64,000 nucleotides of DNA from Enterobacter cloacae subsp. cloacae ATCC 13047 (GTDB lineage Bacteria; Pseudomonadota; Gammaproteobacteria; Enterobacterales; Enterobacteriaceae): NCBI RefSeq assembly GCF_000025565.1, contig NC_014121.1, positions 3,844,001 through 3,908,000 of the forward strand. Direction: 5' to 3'. This document shows, piece after piece, positions 61,518-64,000 of the stretch; the first letter of the stretch is position 1, and each line of letters opens with the position of its first letter. The notes under the pieces are model-generated. The model did no database searches, was not told the DNA's origin, and saw only the letters and a list, made by a program, of their open reading frames with translations. A program made the position numbers and the translations under genes.

Positions 61518-61568
61518 CACACAAAACCCTTTAGTGACAACAATTTGCAAGAACTATCAGGCTCAGTG

Positions 61569-61585
61569 CCATGAAAAATACCATG
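61569..61585 (+). repeat. CCATG repeat 76 bp from attachment site 2
   Basis: Same 17 bases as 58277-58293 at the same distance from its attachment site. Confidence 0.55.
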
Positions 61586-61591
61586 ACCAGA

Positions 61592-61816
61592 TCATGAGGT
61601 TGAACACGGCTTGCGCCGGCAGCGTTCACGCTCCTGGTCGGCGATCTCGCCCGGCTGCAATGCTAGCTCAGCATCGGTCATGCGCTCCAGCACGTCGCGT
61701 AGGCGGATGGTGCAAGGAATGGGCGGCAGCTCGAACTCATAGCCGCCGGCGATCATTTCGGCCGCAATCTCCTCGGTGATGAAAAACGGCTCGTCGTCTT
61801 GGTTCGGCTTCTTCAT
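61592..61816 (-). CDS. Small hypothetical protein after the resolvase
   Basis: 74 residues, MKKPNQDDEPFFITEEIAAE at the start, with no recognised domain. It overlaps the resolvase stop by four bases (ATGA), so it is likely cotranslated with it. The C-terminal residues CRRKPCSTS are unusual and end close to attachment site 2, so the gene may be shortened there. It might be a regulator or accessory protein of the resolvase. Confidence 0.6.
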   Translation of the reverse strand: MKKPNQDDEPFFITEEIAAEMIAGGYEFELPPIPCTIRLRDVLERMTDAELALQPGEIADQERERCRRKPCSTS

Positions 61817-62550
61817 GCCCTTTCCTCCTGGCGCTCATCCTGGCCGACAGCGGCCAGGGCATCGGCTTCCGTCAATGCGTCCTCCACGAACGCGCCGTGC
61901 TGCTTCGCTTCGGCCTGGCTGACCTCGGCCCATATCCGTTTCACCTGGGCCGCACTGTACCCGGCCAGCTCGGCGGTCTTGTTGATGCTGTAGCCGGACT
62001 TGCGCAGCGCGACAACTTGGGCGCGGCGCTTCGGATCAGCACGGCGGCCCTTGTACCGCCCGGCCTGGCGGGCCAACTCAATGCCTTGGCGCTGGCGTTC
62101 GCGCCTGTCCTCGTAGTCGTCGCGGGCCATCTGCAAGGCCAGGCGAAAAAGCATGATCTGCACGGCTTCCAGCACGATCTTGGCGACGCCCTGGGCCTCG
62201 GCCGCCAGGTCGGATAGATCGACCACGCCAGGGACGGCCAGGCGTGCGCCTTTGGCCTGTATCGAGGCCACCAGGCGCTCGGCCTCGGGCAAAGGTAGGC
62301 GGCTGATGCGGTCGATCTTCTCGGCAATGACCACCTCGCCGGGCTGTAGGTCGCCGATCATGCGCAGCAGCTCAGGCCGGTCGGCGCGTGCGCCGGATGC
62401 CTTCTCACGGTAGATGCCGGCGACGTAGTAGCCGGCGGCCTTCGCGGCCGTAGTGATCGCCTCTTGGCGTTCCAAGTCCTGCGCGTCGGTGCTGACGCGC
62501 AGATAGACCCGCGCCACCATCGGCGCGGCTACTGGCTTCGTCCTGCGCAT
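61813..62550 (-). CDS. Serine recombinase (resolvase, ResG-like)
   Basis: 245 residues. Resolvase N-terminal domain (about 12-150) with catalytic Ser20 in ARVYLRVSTDAQDLERQ, the Arg-bearing KASGARADRPELLRMI and KIDRISRLPLPEAERLV; a C-terminal HTH (RRAQVVALRKSGYSINKTAELAGYSAAQVKRIW). It would resolve cointegrates or dimers at a res site expected just upstream, at 62551-62630. A resolvase of this kind is part of the GIsul2 island. GC-rich, unlike the chromosome near it. Confidence 0.85.
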   Translation of the reverse strand: MRRTKPVAAPMVARVYLRVSTDAQDLERQEAITTAAKAAGYYVAGIYREKASGARADRPELLRMIGDLQPGEVVIAEKIDRISRLPLPEAERLVASIQAKGARLAVPGVVDLSDLAAEAQGVAKIVLEAVQIMLFRLALQMARDDYEDRRERQRQGIELARQAGRYKGRRADPKRRAQVVALRKSGYSINKTAELAGYSAAQVKRIWAEVSQAEAKQHGAFVEDALTEADALAAVGQDERQEERA

Positions 62551-62630
62551 ACTTGCGGGCTCCTTTGGGCATACTCAAATGCACCCATCTTAAACTGGCA
62601 GGCCAATTTATCACATATCGATCTAAATGC

Positions 62631-62655
62631 TGTCACTTTCAGAAGGCGACAGCAC
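62631..62655. repeat. Tn402/Tn5053-type terminal inverted repeat remnant
   Basis: 25 bases beginning TGTCACTTTCAGAAGGCGAC, which follow the Tn402-family end TGTCATTTTCAGAAGACGAC with only two changes in those 20 bases. A shorter GTCGACCGCAC unit follows at 62669, like the repeats inside such ends. It lies about 80 bp from the resolvase start, where a res site is expected; this family is known to target res sites. No transposase of the family is present. Confidence 0.55.
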
Positions 62656-62696
62656 GAAATATCAAAAGTCGACCGCACGGTCTTTTCTGACGTTGG

Positions 62697-62715
62697 AGTC
62701 GCCTCAGAAAACGGA
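62697..62715. repeat. Tn3-family (Tn21-like) terminal repeat fragment
   Basis: AGTCGCCTCAGAAAACGGA is close to part of the 38-bp end of Tn21-subgroup transposons (CTCAGAAAACGGAA core). An inverted partial match TTTCCGTTTT lies at 62866-62875, next to the IS110-type element. Both look like leftover ends with no transposon genes between them. The 62551-62971 interval holds no gene. Confidence 0.45.
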
Positions 62716-62869
62716 ATCTATGGTCACTCCCGTTTTTGCAACACCGATTTTGACGACAAGTTGGCTTGCTTGAATCTATCCGGCGTCTGAATGGGATTTT
62801 ATTCCCGCGCCTTGATGAGTTCCGCGCCTGATGAACCTCCAGAAAATATACGGCTTCAATGAGCCTTTC

Positions 62870-64000
62870 CGTTTTACAGGTTCCTCAACAGGCCGGTGGG
62901 CCGTTAGTATCATCAATATCAGTATTCGCAAAACCAGATCAGTAATTCTTTAAACCGGTGTATTTCTGCCGTTATGCTACATAAGTTTGCTGTCGTGCCG
63001 TTAGGGCCCAGGCTATTCTGGCCAGCTTGTTTGCCAGAGCACAAGTGACGACAAAGTTGCTTTTCCGGCACAGTAAATCCCTGACCCAATCGGCCAATTT
63101 GCCAGACTGGTGTTCCAGTTTTTGTATGAATACCCTGGCACATTGAACCAACAAAGTTCGGATCTTTTTATTACCTCGCTTACTAATTCCCAGCAATGTC
63201 GTCCTACCTCCCGTGCTGTACTGCCGAGGTACAAGCCCTGTTGCCGCCGCAAAGTCACGGCTGCTGGCGTACTGCTTCCCGTCGCCAATCTCAGTTGAAA
63301 TAGTACTCGCTGTCAGTGTTCCGACGCAGGGAATGCTCAGCAAGCGCTGTCCAACCTCATCTTCGTCCAACTTTCGTTTCAACTGGGATTCCAAATCTTT
63401 AATCTGCTCAACAAGATAGTGATAATGCTGTTGTAATTTCAGCAATAACTGGCTGAGGTAAAGAGGCAAACTATTATCCTCAAGAATGGTACTCAGTCGG
63501 CTAATAACGGCAGCTCCTCGGGGAACGCTAATGCCAAATTCCAGCAGAAAAGCATGCATTTGATTGGTTGTTTTTACCTTATCCTGAACCAGGGATTCAC
63601 GGACACGATGCAGAGCCCGCATTGCCTGCTGAGATTCCGTTCTGGGCTGCACAAAACGCATAGACGGACGCGATGCAGCTTCACAAATAGCTTCGGCGTC
63701 GACAAAGTCGTTTTTATTGCTTTTAACGAACGGGCGGACAAATTGTGGTGATATCAGCTTTGGGGAATGCCCCAACTCTTCCAACTTGCGTGCCATAAAG
63801 TGAGAACCGCCACAGGCTTCCATTGCGATGGTTGTAGCGGGGCATGTCGCCAAAAATTCGATCAACTTTGGCCGGGTAAATTTTTTACGGTAAACAGCCT
63901 TCCCGCGACGATCCTGGCAATGAATATGGAAAGAGTTTTTACCCAGATCGATACCAATGAGCGCAATGTTTTCCATGATAGTTCTCCGAATGAAAGCCTG
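62870..64000 (-). mobile_element. IS5075/IS4321-like element (right end beyond window)
   Basis: The left end appears to lie near 62870-62880, after the interrupted TTTCCGTTTT fragment; elements of this group are about 1.3 kb with subterminal repeats, so the right end should be shortly past 64000. The exact boundary was not resolved. Confidence 0.55.
62972..63976 (-). CDS. IS110/IS1111-family transposase, IS5075/IS4321 type
   Basis: 334 residues, MENIALIGIDLGKNSFHIHC at the start. N-terminal DEDD domain with Asp in GIDLGKNS, Glu in AMEACGGSH, and Asp pair in NKNDFVDAEAI; C-terminal transposase_20 domain with LLSIPCVGTLTASTISTEIG and the catalytic Ser in RQYSTGGRTTLLGISKRGN. I recognise it as IS5075/IS4321-like, elements that insert into the ends of Tn21-group transposons. 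The frame is intact. Confidence 0.88.
   Translation of the reverse strand: MENIALIGIDLGKNSFHIHCQDRRGKAVYRKKFTRPKLIEFLATCPATTIAMEACGGSHFMARKLEELGHSPKLISPQFVRPFVKSNKNDFVDAEAICEAASRPSMRFVQPRTESQQAMRALHRVRESLVQDKVKTTNQMHAFLLEFGISVPRGAAVISRLSTILEDNSLPLYLSQLLLKLQQHYHYLVEQIKDLESQLKRKLDEDEVGQRLLSIPCVGTLTASTISTEIGDGKQYASSRDFAAATGLVPRQYSTGGRTTLLGISKRGNKKIRTLLVQCARVFIQKLEHQSGKLADWVRDLLCRKSNFVVTCALANKLARIAWALTARQQTYVA

Noticed and set aside
62464..62790. A 108-codon plus-strand frame crossing the resolvase start and the transposon-end fragments
   Set aside because: It spans junctions of unrelated mobile pieces and has no motif.

Overview
This is a piece of an enterobacterial chromosome, most like the Enterobacter cloacae complex. 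From 1 to 38640 the genes follow the E. coli K-12 order almost without a break: aegA, narQ, acrD, yffB, dapE, ypfN, ypfH, tmcA, ypfJ, purC, bamC, dapA, gcvR, bcp, perM, bepA, yfgD, hda, uraA, upp, purM, purN, ppk, ppx, yfgF, yfgG. The proteins match E. coli closely in length and key residues. REP-type palindromes and an 84-90 bp interspersed repeat sit between the genes. This backbone covers nitrate sensing, drug efflux, lysine/DAP synthesis, purine and uracil metabolism, outer-membrane assembly, replication control and polyphosphate turnover.

Two catabolic cassettes interrupt the E. coli-like order. Between yfgD and hda (20013-24685) there is an IS481-derived HTH gene convergent to yfgD, then an operon for a cellobiose-type PTS EIIC, a glycosylasparaginase and an M17 aminopeptidase. 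These three look like a route for glycopeptide or GlcNAc-asparagine salvage. Between upp and purM (27789-30123) there is a beta-glucoside kinase (bglK) and a GH1 6-phospho-beta-glucosidase behind twin LacI-type operators.

The yfgG-guaA interval is a variable region. It holds an SDR oxidoreductase divergent from a DUF6130 protein and a secreted alpha/beta hydrolase, then a complete myo-inositol catabolic cluster (40917-55165). The inositol cluster has iolB, iolE, a fused iolC kinase/aldolase, a Gfo/Idh dehydrogenase, a sugar-type ABC importer, iolG, iolD and iolA, with the divergent RpiR-type regulator iolR. An AT-rich block follows (55166-58045): a Tlde1-like (DUF2778) T6SS effector gene interrupted by an IS3-family element, an overlapping small membrane protein that is its probable immunity protein, and an Hcp gene.

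From 58201 the sequence is foreign mobile DNA at the 3' end of guaA, which itself lies beyond the window. It resembles the GIsul2 island known from guaA in E. cloacae and other species. It holds sul2, a truncated glmM and ISCR2, then a second guaA-type attachment site, a serine resolvase with a small partner ORF, transposon end fragments, and an IS5075/IS4321-type transposase at the right edge. No rRNA, tRNA or CRISPR array was seen.
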